Part shown: positions 40,786 to 49,727 of the stretch, piece by piece
Numbering within the stretch: the first letter of the stretch is position 1
Layout: each line of letters begins with the position of its first letter
Source of the DNA: Novosphingobium sp. TH158
Lineage (GTDB): Bacteria; Pseudomonadota; Alphaproteobacteria; Sphingomonadales; Sphingomonadaceae
Length of the DNA stretch: 64,000 nt
Direction of reading: 5' to 3'
Assembly (NCBI RefSeq): GCF_002855555.1
Contig: NZ_PKRT01000001.1
Span: forward strand, 1,116,001 to 1,180,000
The notes under the pieces: model-generated
Databases searched by the model: none
Seen by the model: only the letters and a program-made list of their open reading frames with translations
Told to the model about the DNA's origin: nothing
Translations under genes and position numbers: made by a program

Positions 40786-42171
40786 CTGGAACAAGGTTCC
40801 GTCATCGTAATCGACATGGGCAAGACGGTGACCAAGGCCAGCGTCTGGTCGCGCGATGGCCGCTGCCTGGAAAAGCTGACGCGCCCCACCTGCCCCGCGA
40901 CCGGCGAAGGATATGGTGCGCTCGATACCGCGGCGACGGCCGACTGGCTGATCGAGGCGCTGGCAAGCCTGGCGCATCACCCGGTCGAGGCCATCGTTCC
41001 GGTGGCCCACGGCGCGGCAATTGCTGCGATCCGCGATGGCACCCTTGCCTTCGCCCCGGTCGATTACGAGTGGACAATTCCCGGCGACATCGCGGCGGCC
41101 TACGCAAGGGAACGCGATCCCTTCGCCGTGACGGGCTCCCCCGCCCTGCCGGGCGGCCTCAATATCGGCAGCCAGCTTGCGTGGCTCGATTTGCAAGGCA
41201 TGCTCGATGGGGTCACGCTGATGCCTTATGCCCAGTACTGGGCATGGCTGTTTTGCGGCGTGGCGGCCAGCGAGGTGACCAGCCTTGGCTGTCATAGTGA
41301 CCTATGGGCCCCGGCCGAGGGCGGCTTTTCCCCGATGGCAAGGCAGCGCGGCTGGGCTGAAAGGTTCGCGCCGCTTGTCCGTGCCGGCGACTTTCTGGGA
41401 ACCATCCGGCCCGAACTGGCGAAGCGTACCGGCCTTTCGCCGGAAGTCCGCGTGCTGGCGGGCCTGCATGATTCCAACGCCGCACTTCTCGCTGCCCGAT
41501 CCTTTCCTGAGCTGTCGGGCAGCGAAGCGACGGTGCTTTCCACCGGAACCTGGTTCATCGCCATGCGCAGCCCGCAGGAACCCGTCGACCTTTCCGCGCT
41601 GCCGGAAGACCGCGATTGTCTGGTCAATGTCGATGCCTTTGGCCAGCCGGTGCCCTCTGCGCGCTTCATGGGCGGGCGCGAGGTGGAACTGCTGGGTGAG
41701 CGGATCGACTGCGCCGGAACCGATGGCGTGGGAACCGTCCTGGCCGCGCAAGCCATGGTCCTGCCCTCGCAGGTGCCGGGCTGTGGCCCCTTCCCCGATG
41801 CACCGGCCCGCTGGATTGCCGAACCCGCCCCCGGCCCAGCCCGAACCGCAGCCGTGGCGCTTTATGCGGCGCTGATGGCCGACGCAGCGCTGGACCTGAT
41901 CGGCACGCGGGCACGCCTGCTCATCGAAGGCCGCTTTGCCGCGTCGGAGATATTCGTCCGCGCCCTCGCCGCGCTGCGCCCCGACACCGACGTCTATACC
42001 GCAGGCAGCGAAGCCGACGTCTCATTCGGCGCACTGACGCTTGCCGTGCCGGGACTTGCCGCACGCGGCACGCTGGCACGGGCCGAACCGCTCGATTGCG
42101 ACATGGCCGCCTATCGCGCCGCCTGGCGCATGCAAAATGCAGACAGAACCGGAAATGCCGAGGGAGCCTGA
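40786..42171 (+). CDS. rhaK: FGGY-family carbohydrate kinase, probable rhamnulokinase
   Basis: Phosphorylates L-rhamnulose at C1 using ATP. The family opens with a beta-strand and phosphate loop, here VIVIDMGKTVTK, and later has the DSN site GLHDSNAALL and the ATP motif STGTWFI. The first ATG (40816) is inside the phosphate loop and would lose the strand. In frame, the coding region is open back to a TAA at 40765. I placed the start at CTG 40786, preceded by GGAGAGAAGG, giving 461 residues; this is a judgement. It is divergent from rhaD and followed by the transporter. Confidence 0.78.
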   Translation: MEQGSVIVIDMGKTVTKASVWSRDGRCLEKLTRPTCPATGEGYGALDTAATADWLIEALASLAHHPVEAIVPVAHGAAIAAIRDGTLAFAPVDYEWTIPGDIAAAYARERDPFAVTGSPALPGGLNIGSQLAWLDLQGMLDGVTLMPYAQYWAWLFCGVAASEVTSLGCHSDLWAPAEGGFSPMARQRGWAERFAPLVRAGDFLGTIRPELAKRTGLSPEVRVLAGLHDSNAALLAARSFPELSGSEATVLSTGTWFIAMRSPQEPVDLSALPEDRDCLVNVDAFGQPVPSARFMGGREVELLGERIDCAGTDGVGTVLAAQAMVLPSQVPGCGPFPDAPARWIAEPAPGPARTAAVALYAALMADAALDLIGTRARLLIEGRFAASEIFVRALAALRPDTDVYTAGSEADVSFGALTLAVPGLAARGTLARAEPLDCDMAAYRAAWRMQNADRTGNAEGA

Positions 42172-42175
42172 GCCA

Positions 42176-43438
42176 ATGACCACCACCACCGATCATGCCG
42201 CACGACCGCCCGGCCAGTGGCGCGACACGGTGCTTGCCGGGCTCGCCAACTATATCGATTCGGGCTCCATCGTCGCCGGGTCGGTGGCGCTGGCGCTGTG
42301 GAAGGACCTCTACAATCTTTCCGATACCTTCATCGGCCTGATCGCCGCCTTCAGCGCCAACGCCATATCGGCCGGGGTCGGCGCCTTCATCGGCGGCTGG
42401 CTGTGCGACAAGGTGGGCCGCAAGAAGATCTACCAGTACGATATGCTGTTCTACGCGTTCGGAATGATGTTCCTGATCTTTGCCAGCGCGGCGTGGATGA
42501 TCATCGCCGGCTTCCTGCTTGTCGGCCTCGCGGTGGGCGCGGACATTCCCGCATCGTGGTCGCTGATCGCCGAGCAAGCCCCCGATGACAAGCGCGGCGC
42601 TCATTCCGGCGTTGCCCAGGCCTTGTGGAACCTGGGGCCGGTCGTCGTGCTGGTGGCAGGCTATTTCCTGACGCCCTTCGGCATCGACGGGGTGCGCTGG
42701 CTGTTCATCCACCTTGCCGTCATTGCGCTCGGCCTCACCTTCCTGCGTTCGCGCATGAGCGAATCGCAGCGTTGGGTCGAAGTGCAGGTAGCCCGCGGGG
42801 AAAAGGCCGGGACGGTGCCGTGGCGCGAACTGTTCAGCCCGCGCTACATCGCCGCCATGTTCTACCTCGTGGCCATGTACGGCCTGTGGAACCTGTGGGC
42901 CGGCTACAACGGCTTCTTCACACCTTACCTGATCGAGCAGAACAACCTGCCTGAATGGGCGGCAACCGTGCTGCCCGCCAGCTACTTCCTGCTTTGCATC
43001 CTCTCGGTCATCTTCATCTTCATGCCGCTGGCCGACAAGGTGAGCCAGCGGCTGCTGTTCGGCATCTCCGCCGTGTTGCAGGTGGCGGGCATGGCCATGC
43101 TGGCACTGTTCGGGTTCACGCTGGAAACGGTCATCGCCCATATCGTCATCATGGGCTTGGCCGGTGGTTTCGGCGCGCAGAGCTTTTTCCAGCTGTGGAG
43201 TGCGGAACTGTTCCCCACCGAAATCCGGTCCACCGCGCAGGGCATGACCTTTGCCATGGTCCGCATCGGCCTTGGCATCTGGAGCCTGGCTGTCCCGGCA
43301 CTGGCATCGAATGACTTTACCACCCTGGCGTGGATCCTTACCGGGTTCCTCGTGGCCAGCGGCGTGATCGGGCTCATCTGGGCGCCGAGCAACCAGGGCA
43401 AGTCGCTCGAGGCAATCGCGGCCGAACGACGGGGATAA
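42176..43438 (+). CDS. MFS sugar transporter, probable L-rhamnose permease
   Basis: A 420-residue inner-membrane carrier with 12 predicted segments. The cytoplasmic A-motif GWLCDKVGRKKIYQYD sits after segment 2, and PASWSLIAEQAPDDKRG and ELFPTEIRSTAQGM resemble the sugar porter/metabolite:H+ symporter groups. It starts 4 bases after the kinase and ends 4 bases before the DeoR gene. That placement makes rhamnose or a rhamnoside the likely cargo. ATG at 42176 follows a GAGGGAG site. Confidence 0.85.
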   Translation: MTTTTDHAARPPGQWRDTVLAGLANYIDSGSIVAGSVALALWKDLYNLSDTFIGLIAAFSANAISAGVGAFIGGWLCDKVGRKKIYQYDMLFYAFGMMFLIFASAAWMIIAGFLLVGLAVGADIPASWSLIAEQAPDDKRGAHSGVAQALWNLGPVVVLVAGYFLTPFGIDGVRWLFIHLAVIALGLTFLRSRMSESQRWVEVQVARGEKAGTVPWRELFSPRYIAAMFYLVAMYGLWNLWAGYNGFFTPYLIEQNNLPEWAATVLPASYFLLCILSVIFIFMPLADKVSQRLLFGISAVLQVAGMAMLALFGFTLETVIAHIVIMGLAGGFGAQSFFQLWSAELFPTEIRSTAQGMTFAMVRIGLGIWSLAVPALASNDFTTLAWILTGFLVASGVIGLIWAPSNQGKSLEAIAAERRG

Positions 43439-43442
43439 GGGC

Positions 43443-44216
43443 ATGCACGCTGCGCAAAGGGAACAACTGATCCTGACGGCCATGGAGCCGACCGGCTTCG
43501 TTTCCTATCGCCAGCTCGAAGACCTGCTCGACGCCTCCCCCGCGACCATCCGCCGCGACCTGACCCGGCTCGAGGCGATGGGCAAGATCGCCCGGCTTCA
43601 TGGCGGCGCGCGGCTGGCGGGGGAAGAGGCCGCGCCGGGAAGCCGGCTTACCGGTACGCCCTTCGACCTGTCGATCACGCAGAACCTCGAAGCGAAGCGC
43701 GCGATCGGCGCGGCGGCGGCGGCGATGTGCGAACCCGGCGAGGCGATCATGATGGACGGTGGCTCGACCACCTTCCAGATGTGCCCGCACTTGCAGGGGC
43801 TCGGCCTTCAGGTGCTCACCAACTCGCTGCACATCGTCAACGCCCTGCTGCCGCAGCCGGGAACCCAGATCATCGTCCCATCGGGCACGGTGTTCCGCGA
43901 ACAGAACATCATCCTTGCCCCATCGGGCGAGGATTCGATGCCGCGCTTTCATGCGCCAAAGCTGTTCATGGGCGCCGCCGCGGTCGGGCCGCAGGGCGTT
44001 ATGCAGGCCGACGTGATCCTCGTGGCGGCAGAGCGGCGGCTGATGGACCACGCCGAACAGGTGATCCTGCTGGTGGACAGCTCGAAGTTCCGCTCGTCAT
44101 CCGGGGCAATCGTCTGCGGGCTCGACGAGATCGACGTGCTCGTGACCGACGCAGGCATTACCGAGGCAATGCGCGCCGCGGCGACAGCGGCAGGCGTGCG
44201 CCTGGTGATATGCTGA
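43443..44216 (+). CDS. DeoR-family transcriptional regulator
   Basis: A 257-residue regulator with an N-terminal winged helix (FVSYRQLEDLLDASPATIRRDLTRLEAMGKIARLHGGA, the DeoR signature spread over residues 20-57). It has a DeoR sensor domain with MMDGGSTTFQM, LTNSLHIV, a VDSSKF loop and DVLVTDAGI. Sensor domains of this type bind phosphorylated sugars. As the last gene of the kinase-transporter operon it probably represses the divergent rhamnose genes and responds to rhamnulose-1-phosphate or a derivative. Confidence 0.9.
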   Translation: MHAAQREQLILTAMEPTGFVSYRQLEDLLDASPATIRRDLTRLEAMGKIARLHGGARLAGEEAAPGSRLTGTPFDLSITQNLEAKRAIGAAAAAMCEPGEAIMMDGGSTTFQMCPHLQGLGLQVLTNSLHIVNALLPQPGTQIIVPSGTVFREQNIILAPSGEDSMPRFHAPKLFMGAAAVGPQGVMQADVILVAAERRLMDHAEQVILLVDSSKFRSSSGAIVCGLDEIDVLVTDAGITEAMRAAATAAGVRLVIC

Positions 44217-44222
44217 TTTTGC

Positions 44223-44251
44223 CGGATCGCAGCTTTTGCCGGCGCGATCCG
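44223..44251 (+). terminator. Inverted repeat after the DeoR gene
   Basis: CGGATCGC (44223-44230) and GCGATCCG (44244-44251) form a perfect 8-base stem with a 13-base loop, seven bases beyond the DeoR stop. No T-run follows. TTGACG (44254-44259) and TATAAA (44274-44279) directly downstream look like promoter hexamers for the next operon, but their 14-base spacing is too short for a standard sigma-70 promoter. The hairpin could be a terminator or an operator. Confidence 0.4.
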
Positions 44252-44359
44252 TGTTGACGCTAACATGAAGTCCTATAAAAGCGGGACAGCGTGGGAGAAT
44301 CTCTGGGCCGCCCCGGGCTTGCCCCTGTCTCTCGCGACATGACCGGGAGTGGACCTGAA

Positions 44360-45280
44360 ATGCTGAGGAAGATCCTGCGTGTAGTGCTGTGGCTGCTGCT
44401 CGCCTTCGTGCTGTTCATCGCCGTTCAGGCTTTCCGCCACTGGAACACGATCCAGCGCGTTTTCCTGGGCGGCACACACGATCATGAAACCGTGCCGCCG
44501 CAGCTGCCGGCAAACCTGCCCCGCCCCGCCGTGCTGGTATTCTCCAAGACCAACGCCTTCCGGCACGAGGAATCGATTCCGCCCGGCAACGCCTTTTTCG
44601 CTCAGCTCGCCAGGGAAAAGGGCTGGGGTTATTTCCAGACCGAAAACGGCGCGGCCTTCTCTCCCGAAATTCTCAGCCGGTTCGATGCCGTGGTGTTCAA
44701 CAATGTCAGCGGCGACGTGTTTTCGCCCGCGCAGCAGGCCGCCTTCAAGGAATGGCTGGAAAAGGGTGGCGGCTATGTCGGCATCCATGCCGCCGGGGAC
44801 AATTCGCACAAGGACTGGGGTTGGTACATCAACGACCTGATCGGCGCGCTGTTCACCCAGCATACGATGGACCCGCAATTCCAGCAGGCGACCGTCAATG
44901 TCGAGGACAAGGCCCATCGCGCCGTGCAGGGCCTGCCCGCATCGTGGCAGCGGGTGGAGGAATGGTATTCCTTCGACAAGTCCCCGCGGACCACAGGCGC
45001 GCAGGTACTCATCACGGTTGACGAGAAGACCTACAATCCGGTCGGCATGTTCGGGAAGGACCTGCGCATGGGCGACCACCCGATGGTCTGGGCCCGCTGC
45101 GTGGGCAAGGGCCGGTTCCTTTATTCCGCCTTTGGCCACCGCGCAGAAAGCTGGGCCGAACCCGAGAACCGCCAACTCCTCGCCAATTCGCTTGGCTGGG
45201 CACTGAAACTGAATGGCAACGAATGCGGCACCGGCTCATCCCCTGCCGCAACCAAGGAAGCTGGGAGCAAGGACAAGTGA
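44360..45280 (+). CDS. ThuA-domain protein, membrane-anchored
   Basis: A 306-residue protein with one N-terminal membrane segment (~5-23) and a periplasmic-side ThuA domain (glutamine-amidotransferase-like fold). Motifs include VLVFSKTNAFRHEESIPPG, FDAVVFNNVSGDVFSP, GGGYVGIHAAGD, EEWYSFDKSPR and GHRAESW. ThuA proteins accompany trehalose/sucrose oxidation to 3-keto sugars, but their reaction is not well defined. ATG at 44360 has a GGGAG site; earlier GTG 44291 and ATG 44339 are possible. The stop overlaps the next gene as GTGA. A paralogue is at 52082. Confidence 0.8.
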   Translation: MLRKILRVVLWLLLAFVLFIAVQAFRHWNTIQRVFLGGTHDHETVPPQLPANLPRPAVLVFSKTNAFRHEESIPPGNAFFAQLAREKGWGYFQTENGAAFSPEILSRFDAVVFNNVSGDVFSPAQQAAFKEWLEKGGGYVGIHAAGDNSHKDWGWYINDLIGALFTQHTMDPQFQQATVNVEDKAHRAVQGLPASWQRVEEWYSFDKSPRTTGAQVLITVDEKTYNPVGMFGKDLRMGDHPMVWARCVGKGRFLYSAFGHRAESWAEPENRQLLANSLGWALKLNGNECGTGSSPAATKEAGSKDK

Positions 45281-46410
45281 AACCGATCCGTTACGGCATG
45301 ATCGGCGGCGGACAGGGCGCCTTCATCGGCGGCGTTCACCGCATCGCGGCGCGCATTGCCGGCAACTGGGATCTCGTTGCCGGGGCCTTTTCCTCGACAC
45401 CGGAAAAGTCGCGCGCAAGCGGTATCGAGATCGGCGTCGATCCGGCCCGCGCCTATGGCTCCTATGCCGAGATGATCGAGAAGGAACTGGCCCTCCCCGC
45501 TGACCAGCGGATCGAGGCGGTGTCGATCGTCACCCCCAATCACATGCATGCCGCCCCGGCCATCGCCGCGATGGAAGCGGGTTTTGACGTGATCATCGAC
45601 AAGCCGCTGGCGGACTCGATGGAAAACGCCAAGGCCATCGCCGACGCTGCGGCGCGTACGGGCCGCCGCATTGCCGTGACCCACACCTACACCGGCTATC
45701 CGCTGGTCAAACAGGCGCGCGAGCTGATCGCCGGCGGCAAGTTCGGCAAGGTTCGCCGCGTGGCGGTGAAGTACACGCAGGACTGGCTGAGCCGGGCATC
45801 CGACCTTGAAAACAACAAGCAGGCCGCATGGCGCGTCGATCCCAAGCAGTCGGGCGATGCGGGTGCCTTCGGCGATATCGGCACCCACGCTGCCAACCTG
45901 GCCGAATTCATCACCGGTGAGCGCATCACCAGGATCTGCGCCGAGCTGACCATGCTCGAGGGCCGCTTCATCGACGATGACGGCGCGGCGCTGTTCCACC
46001 TTTCCGGCGGCGGCAAGGGCACGCTGACCGCGTCTCAGGTTCTCGTCGGCGACATCAACGATCTCGCCATCTCGGTCTATTGCGACGAGGCCGGGCTGCA
46101 CTGGCGGCAGGAAGAGCCGAACACCATGCGGATCGGCTATCGCGACCGGCCGACCGAGATCTGGCACGCCGGGGCCAACCGCGCCTACCTTTCGGAAGAT
46201 GTCCTTTCGATCCAGCGCACGCCGGGCGGGCACCCGGAAGGCTACCTCGAAGCCTTCGCCAACATCTACCAGGCTTTCGGCAACGAACTGCGCGGCGCCA
46301 GCGGCGCAGAGCCGGGCTATGCCACCATGGAAGACACGCTGGCGGGCATGAAGTTCCTTGCCGCCAGCCTTGAATCCAGCCGCCGCGGCGCGGTCTGGGT
46401 CGATCTGTAA
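45277..46410 (+). CDS. Gfo/Idh/MocA-family oxidoreductase
   Basis: A 377-residue NAD(P)-dependent sugar dehydrogenase with an N-terminal Rossmann fold (YGMIGGGQGAFIGGVHR), the family motif in DVIIDKPLADSM (DKP instead of EKP), and the C-terminal alpha/beta domain with GDAGAFGDIGTHAANL carrying the usual Asp and His. GTG at 45277 overlaps the ThuA stop. Relatives oxidise or reduce a hydroxyl of sugars, inositols or glycosides. With ThuA next door, a ThuB-like 3-keto step is the best guess. Confidence 0.88.
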   Translation: MKPIRYGMIGGGQGAFIGGVHRIAARIAGNWDLVAGAFSSTPEKSRASGIEIGVDPARAYGSYAEMIEKELALPADQRIEAVSIVTPNHMHAAPAIAAMEAGFDVIIDKPLADSMENAKAIADAAARTGRRIAVTHTYTGYPLVKQARELIAGGKFGKVRRVAVKYTQDWLSRASDLENNKQAAWRVDPKQSGDAGAFGDIGTHAANLAEFITGERITRICAELTMLEGRFIDDDGAALFHLSGGGKGTLTASQVLVGDINDLAISVYCDEAGLHWRQEEPNTMRIGYRDRPTEIWHAGANRAYLSEDVLSIQRTPGGHPEGYLEAFANIYQAFGNELRGASGAEPGYATMEDTLAGMKFLAASLESSRRGAVWVDL

Positions 46411-46425
46411 GAGAGGTTTGTACGC

Positions 46426-47472
46426 ATGAAGGGTCCCGCCATCTTCCTCGCCCAGTTCGCTGGTGACGAAGCGCCGTTCAACTCGCTTGACGCGATCACC
46501 AAGTACATGGGCAACCTGGGCTACAAGGGCGTGCAGATCCCCACCTGGGATGGCCGCCTGTTCGATCTCGACAAGGCTGCCGAGAGCCAGGACTATTGCG
46601 ACGAAGTGGCCGGCATCTGCCATGCCAACGGTGTCGAAGTGACCGAGCTTTCCACCCACCTGCAGGGCCAGCTCGTCGCCAGCCACCCGGCCTATGACGC
46701 ACTGTTCGATGGCTTTGCCCCTGCTGCCGTCCACGGCAACGTCAAGGCGCGCACGGAATGGGCCGTGGACCAGATGAAGAAGGCGGCAAAGGCCAGCCAG
46801 CGCCTCGGCTGCACCAGCCATGCCACTTTCTCGGGCGCGCTGCTGTGGCACACGGTCTATCCCTGGCCGCAGCGCCCTGCCGGCCTCGTCGAGGAAGGCT
46901 TTGCCGAGCTCGCCCGCCGCTGGAAGCCGATCCTCGACGTGTTCGACGAAAACGGCGTCAACGCCTGTTACGAACTGCACCCGGGCGAGGACCTGCACGA
47001 TGGCGTGACCTTCGAGCGCTTCCTTGAGGCCGTGGGCAACCACCCGCGCGCCAACATCCTCTACGATCCGTCGCACTTCGTGCTGCAGCAGCTTGATTAC
47101 CTGCAGTTCATCGATTTCTACCACGACCGGATCAAGGCCTTCCACGTCAAGGACGCGGAGTTTCGCCCCAATGGCAAGGCCGGGGTCTATGGCTCGTACT
47201 CGGGCTGGACGGAGCGTCCAGGCCGCTTCCGCAGCCTTGGCGACGGGCAGGTGGACTTCACCCAGATCTTCACCAAGCTGGGCCACTACGGCTACGATGG
47301 CTGGGCCGTGCTCGAATGGGAATGCGCCTACAAGCACCCGGAACAGGGCGCGGCCGAAGGCGCACCGTTCATCGCGCGCCACATGATCCGCAAAGCGGAC
47401 AAGGCATTCGACGACTTCGCCGGAACCGGCACGGACCTGGGCTTCGTGCGCCAGGTCCTCGGGCTCGACTGA
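46426..47472 (+). CDS. Sugar phosphate isomerase/epimerase-like TIM barrel, protein 1
   Basis: A 348-residue xylose-isomerase-like TIM barrel. Metal ligands are visible as Glu in CYELHPGEDLH, Asp in ILYDPSHFV, His in AFHVKDAEF and Glu in VLEWECAYK. An internal loop with VYGSYSGWTERPGRF is longer than in hydroxypyruvate isomerases and resembles the group acting on keto- or dehydro-sugars. It starts 15 bases after the dehydrogenase and precedes the transporter. No signal peptide, so it works in the cytoplasm. Confidence 0.85.
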   Translation: MKGPAIFLAQFAGDEAPFNSLDAITKYMGNLGYKGVQIPTWDGRLFDLDKAAESQDYCDEVAGICHANGVEVTELSTHLQGQLVASHPAYDALFDGFAPAAVHGNVKARTEWAVDQMKKAAKASQRLGCTSHATFSGALLWHTVYPWPQRPAGLVEEGFAELARRWKPILDVFDENGVNACYELHPGEDLHDGVTFERFLEAVGNHPRANILYDPSHFVLQQLDYLQFIDFYHDRIKAFHVKDAEFRPNGKAGVYGSYSGWTERPGRFRSLGDGQVDFTQIFTKLGHYGYDGWAVLEWECAYKHPEQGAAEGAPFIARHMIRKADKAFDDFAGTGTDLGFVRQVLGLD

Positions 47473-47498
47473 AACAACGACAATAGGGGAGAGGGACA

Positions 47499-48797
47499 GT
47501 GAACGATCAGGCAGGGCCTCCGGCCAACCACAAGTCGATCTTCTGGATCAGCGTGCTGGCGCTGTTCACCGCGGCGCTGGCCAATTCGGTGCGCGCCGGT
47601 GCAGCGGGCGCGCTGAAGACCTCGCTGCTCGATCCGATCGACGCGCAGCATTCGGGCGAGATGATCGGCACGGTGCTGGGGAACAGCTTCCTCGGCTTCG
47701 CGCTGAGCCTGCTGGTAATCAGCCCCCTGCTTGACCGTTTCGGTGCGAAGAAGGTGATCCTGTTCGCCGCCGCCTGCTTCATCGTCGGCCCGGCGCTGGT
47801 GCTGTTTTCGGCCGGGGCCGGCGGCTCGACCTATACCCTGCTGAATATCGCCATGATCATCTGGGGCTTTGGCTGGGGCGCTACCGAAGCCTCGATCAAC
47901 CCGATCACGGCGACGATCTATCCCAATGACAAGACCGGCAAGCTCAACGTCCTGCACGCCTGGTGGCCGGCCGGCATCGTTGCGGGCGGGCTGCTTTCGG
48001 TGTTGTTCTTCAAGCAGCTGAACCTTGACTGGCAGGTGCTCGTCGGCCTGACCATCGTTCCCGGCGTCGTTCTCGCGCTCTGGGCCATGCGGCACGAATT
48101 CCCGCAAACCGAAAGCACCGCACAGGGCGTGACCTTCAATGAAATGATGGCAGAACCCTTCAAGCGGCCAAGCTTCTGGGTGTTCTTCGCCATCATGTTC
48201 CTGACCGCTTCGGCCGAACTGGCGCCGGGCGCCTGGGTTGACGTGACGTTGACCGAGACGGTCGGTTTCTCGGGCATTCTCGTGCTGGTCTATGTCTCGG
48301 CGATCATGTTCGTCATGCGGCATTTTGCCGGTGCGCTCGATCACAAGTTCTCCGACATGGGCCTGCTGTGGTTCAGCACCGTCCCGGCGGCCATCGGGCT
48401 TTACCTGCTGAGCACCGCCAATTCGGCAACGACCGCCCTCGTCGCGGCGACGTTCTGGGCCTTCGGTGTCTGCTTCATGTGGCCGACGATGCTGGCCGCC
48501 GTGTCGCGCCGCTTCCCGCGCAGCGGCCCTTGGGGAATCGGCCTGATCGGCTTTGCCGGCGCACTGGCCATCCGTTTCGTCCTGCCCAAGCTGGGCGAAA
48601 TCTATGACAACGCCAAACTGGCCAAGGCCGGCGGCAAGGAAGCGCTGGAAGCTGTGCAGCCCGGCACGCCCGAAATGCACGGCGTGCTCGCCTATGCGGC
48701 GGAAACTTCGTTCCAGACCATCGCCATCATCCCGGCCGTGCTGTTCGTGATCTTCGGCCTGGTCTGGTTCTTCGAACGCGGAAAGAACACGAAATGA
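47499..48797 (+). CDS. MFS sugar transporter, FucP-like
   Basis: A 432-residue carrier with 12 predicted segments. ASINPITATIYPNDKTGKLNVLHAWWP resembles the FucP/GluP-type NPL...YP...LN..HAFWG signature, split here across the motif. The start is a GTG at 47499 with a GGGGAGAGGGA site. It overlaps the next epimerase gene by ATGA. Likely cargo is the glycoside or its oxidised sugar. Confidence 0.82.
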   Translation: MNDQAGPPANHKSIFWISVLALFTAALANSVRAGAAGALKTSLLDPIDAQHSGEMIGTVLGNSFLGFALSLLVISPLLDRFGAKKVILFAAACFIVGPALVLFSAGAGGSTYTLLNIAMIIWGFGWGATEASINPITATIYPNDKTGKLNVLHAWWPAGIVAGGLLSVLFFKQLNLDWQVLVGLTIVPGVVLALWAMRHEFPQTESTAQGVTFNEMMAEPFKRPSFWVFFAIMFLTASAELAPGAWVDVTLTETVGFSGILVLVYVSAIMFVMRHFAGALDHKFSDMGLLWFSTVPAAIGLYLLSTANSATTALVAATFWAFGVCFMWPTMLAAVSRRFPRSGPWGIGLIGFAGALAIRFVLPKLGEIYDNAKLAKAGGKEALEAVQPGTPEMHGVLAYAAETSFQTIAIIPAVLFVIFGLVWFFERGKNTK

Positions 48798-49651
48798 AAA
48801 TCGGCATGAACCTGCTGCTGTGGACCGGACACGTGACGGAATATCACGTGCCAGTCCTGCAGGCCCTGAAGGATACGGGTTTCGATGGCGTCGAGGTTCC
48901 CGTGTTCGATCCCTCCGACGTTTCGCACTATGCGAAGCTGGCAAGCATCTGTGATGATATCGGGCTTCAACGCACTGCGGTCGCGCTGATCCCTGACGAA
49001 GCGCACTCGCCGGTTTCGGCCGATGCCGCCGCCCGCCAGGGCGGCGTCGATCACCTCAACCGGGTGATCGACTGCTGCGAGGCTCTCGGCGCCCAGGCGC
49101 TGGTCGGGCCGTGGTTCCAGCCGCTGGGCGTGTTCACGGGCACCGGACCTACCGACGAGGAACTGGAGCGCTGTGCCGGCGTCCACCGGCAGGTCGCGCA
49201 GAAGGCGCGCGACGCGAAGCTTGCCTGCGCGCTCGAGCCGCTCAACCGCTTCGAATGCTACCTGCTCAACACCTGCGAGCAGTCTTCCGCCTACCTTGAG
49301 CGGCTGGGCGAAGGCGGGTTCGGCATCCTTTACGATACGTTCCACGCGAACATCGAGGAGAAGGATCCCCTCGCCGCGCTGCGCACTGCCTATGGCAAGG
49401 GCCACGTCAACCACGTCCACATCAGCGAGAACGATCGCGGCACGCCGGGGCGCGGCCACGCCGCAATCCGCGAGACGATCAGCGAGCTGACAGGCCTCGG
49501 CTACGATGGCTGGCTGACGATCGAAGCCTTCGGCAAGGCGCTGCCCGAACTCGCGGCCGCAACCCGCGTATGGCGCGATTTCTTCGCCAGCCCCGAAGAG
49601 GTCTACACCGAGGGTTACGCATACATTCAGGATTGCTGGAACAAAGCCTGA
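48794..49651 (+). CDS. Sugar epimerase/isomerase-like TIM barrel, protein 2 (tagatose/psicose epimerase type)
   Basis: A 285-residue TIM barrel of the D-tagatose/D-psicose 3-epimerase and hydroxypyruvate isomerase group. Metal ligands are Glu in ALEPLNRFECY, Asp in GILYDTFHANIE, His in VNHVHISENDRGTPGRGH and Glu in LTIEAFG. The ENDRGTPGRG and EPLNRFE motifs favour the keto-sugar epimerase branch. It overlaps the transporter stop by ATGA. The stop overlaps nothing; a promoter-like element begins at its last base. Confidence 0.85.
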   Translation: MKIGMNLLLWTGHVTEYHVPVLQALKDTGFDGVEVPVFDPSDVSHYAKLASICDDIGLQRTAVALIPDEAHSPVSADAAARQGGVDHLNRVIDCCEALGAQALVGPWFQPLGVFTGTGPTDEELERCAGVHRQVAQKARDAKLACALEPLNRFECYLLNTCEQSSAYLERLGEGGFGILYDTFHANIEEKDPLAALRTAYGKGHVNHVHISENDRGTPGRGHAAIRETISELTGLGYDGWLTIEAFGKALPELAAATRVWRDFFASPEEVYTEGYAYIQDCWNKA

Positions 49652-49680
49652 TTGCAATCTGGCCTAACCAATAGTAATTA
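49652..49680 (+). promoter_or_regulatory. Candidate sigma-70-type promoter for the GMC operon
   Basis: TTGCAA (49652-49657), 17 bases, TAATTA (49675-49680), in an AT-rich gap right after the epimerase stop. The next ATG is at 49728, leaving a 40-base leader with a CGAGAGACGAGG site. This suggests the subunit-3/GMC/ThuA genes can be transcribed separately from the upstream five. Confidence 0.45.
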
Positions 49681-49727
49681 AATTTTTGAACTAAGCGGGC
49701 CTGCCCCGAGAGACGAGGATATCTGAA

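Noticed and set aside
40767..41297. A plus-strand frame from ATG 40767 as the true kinase start with a frameshift
   Set aside because: It is out of frame with the kinase and gives an Arg-rich peptide. The kinase frame is open to 40768 with a CTG start available, so no frameshift is required, although it cannot be excluded.
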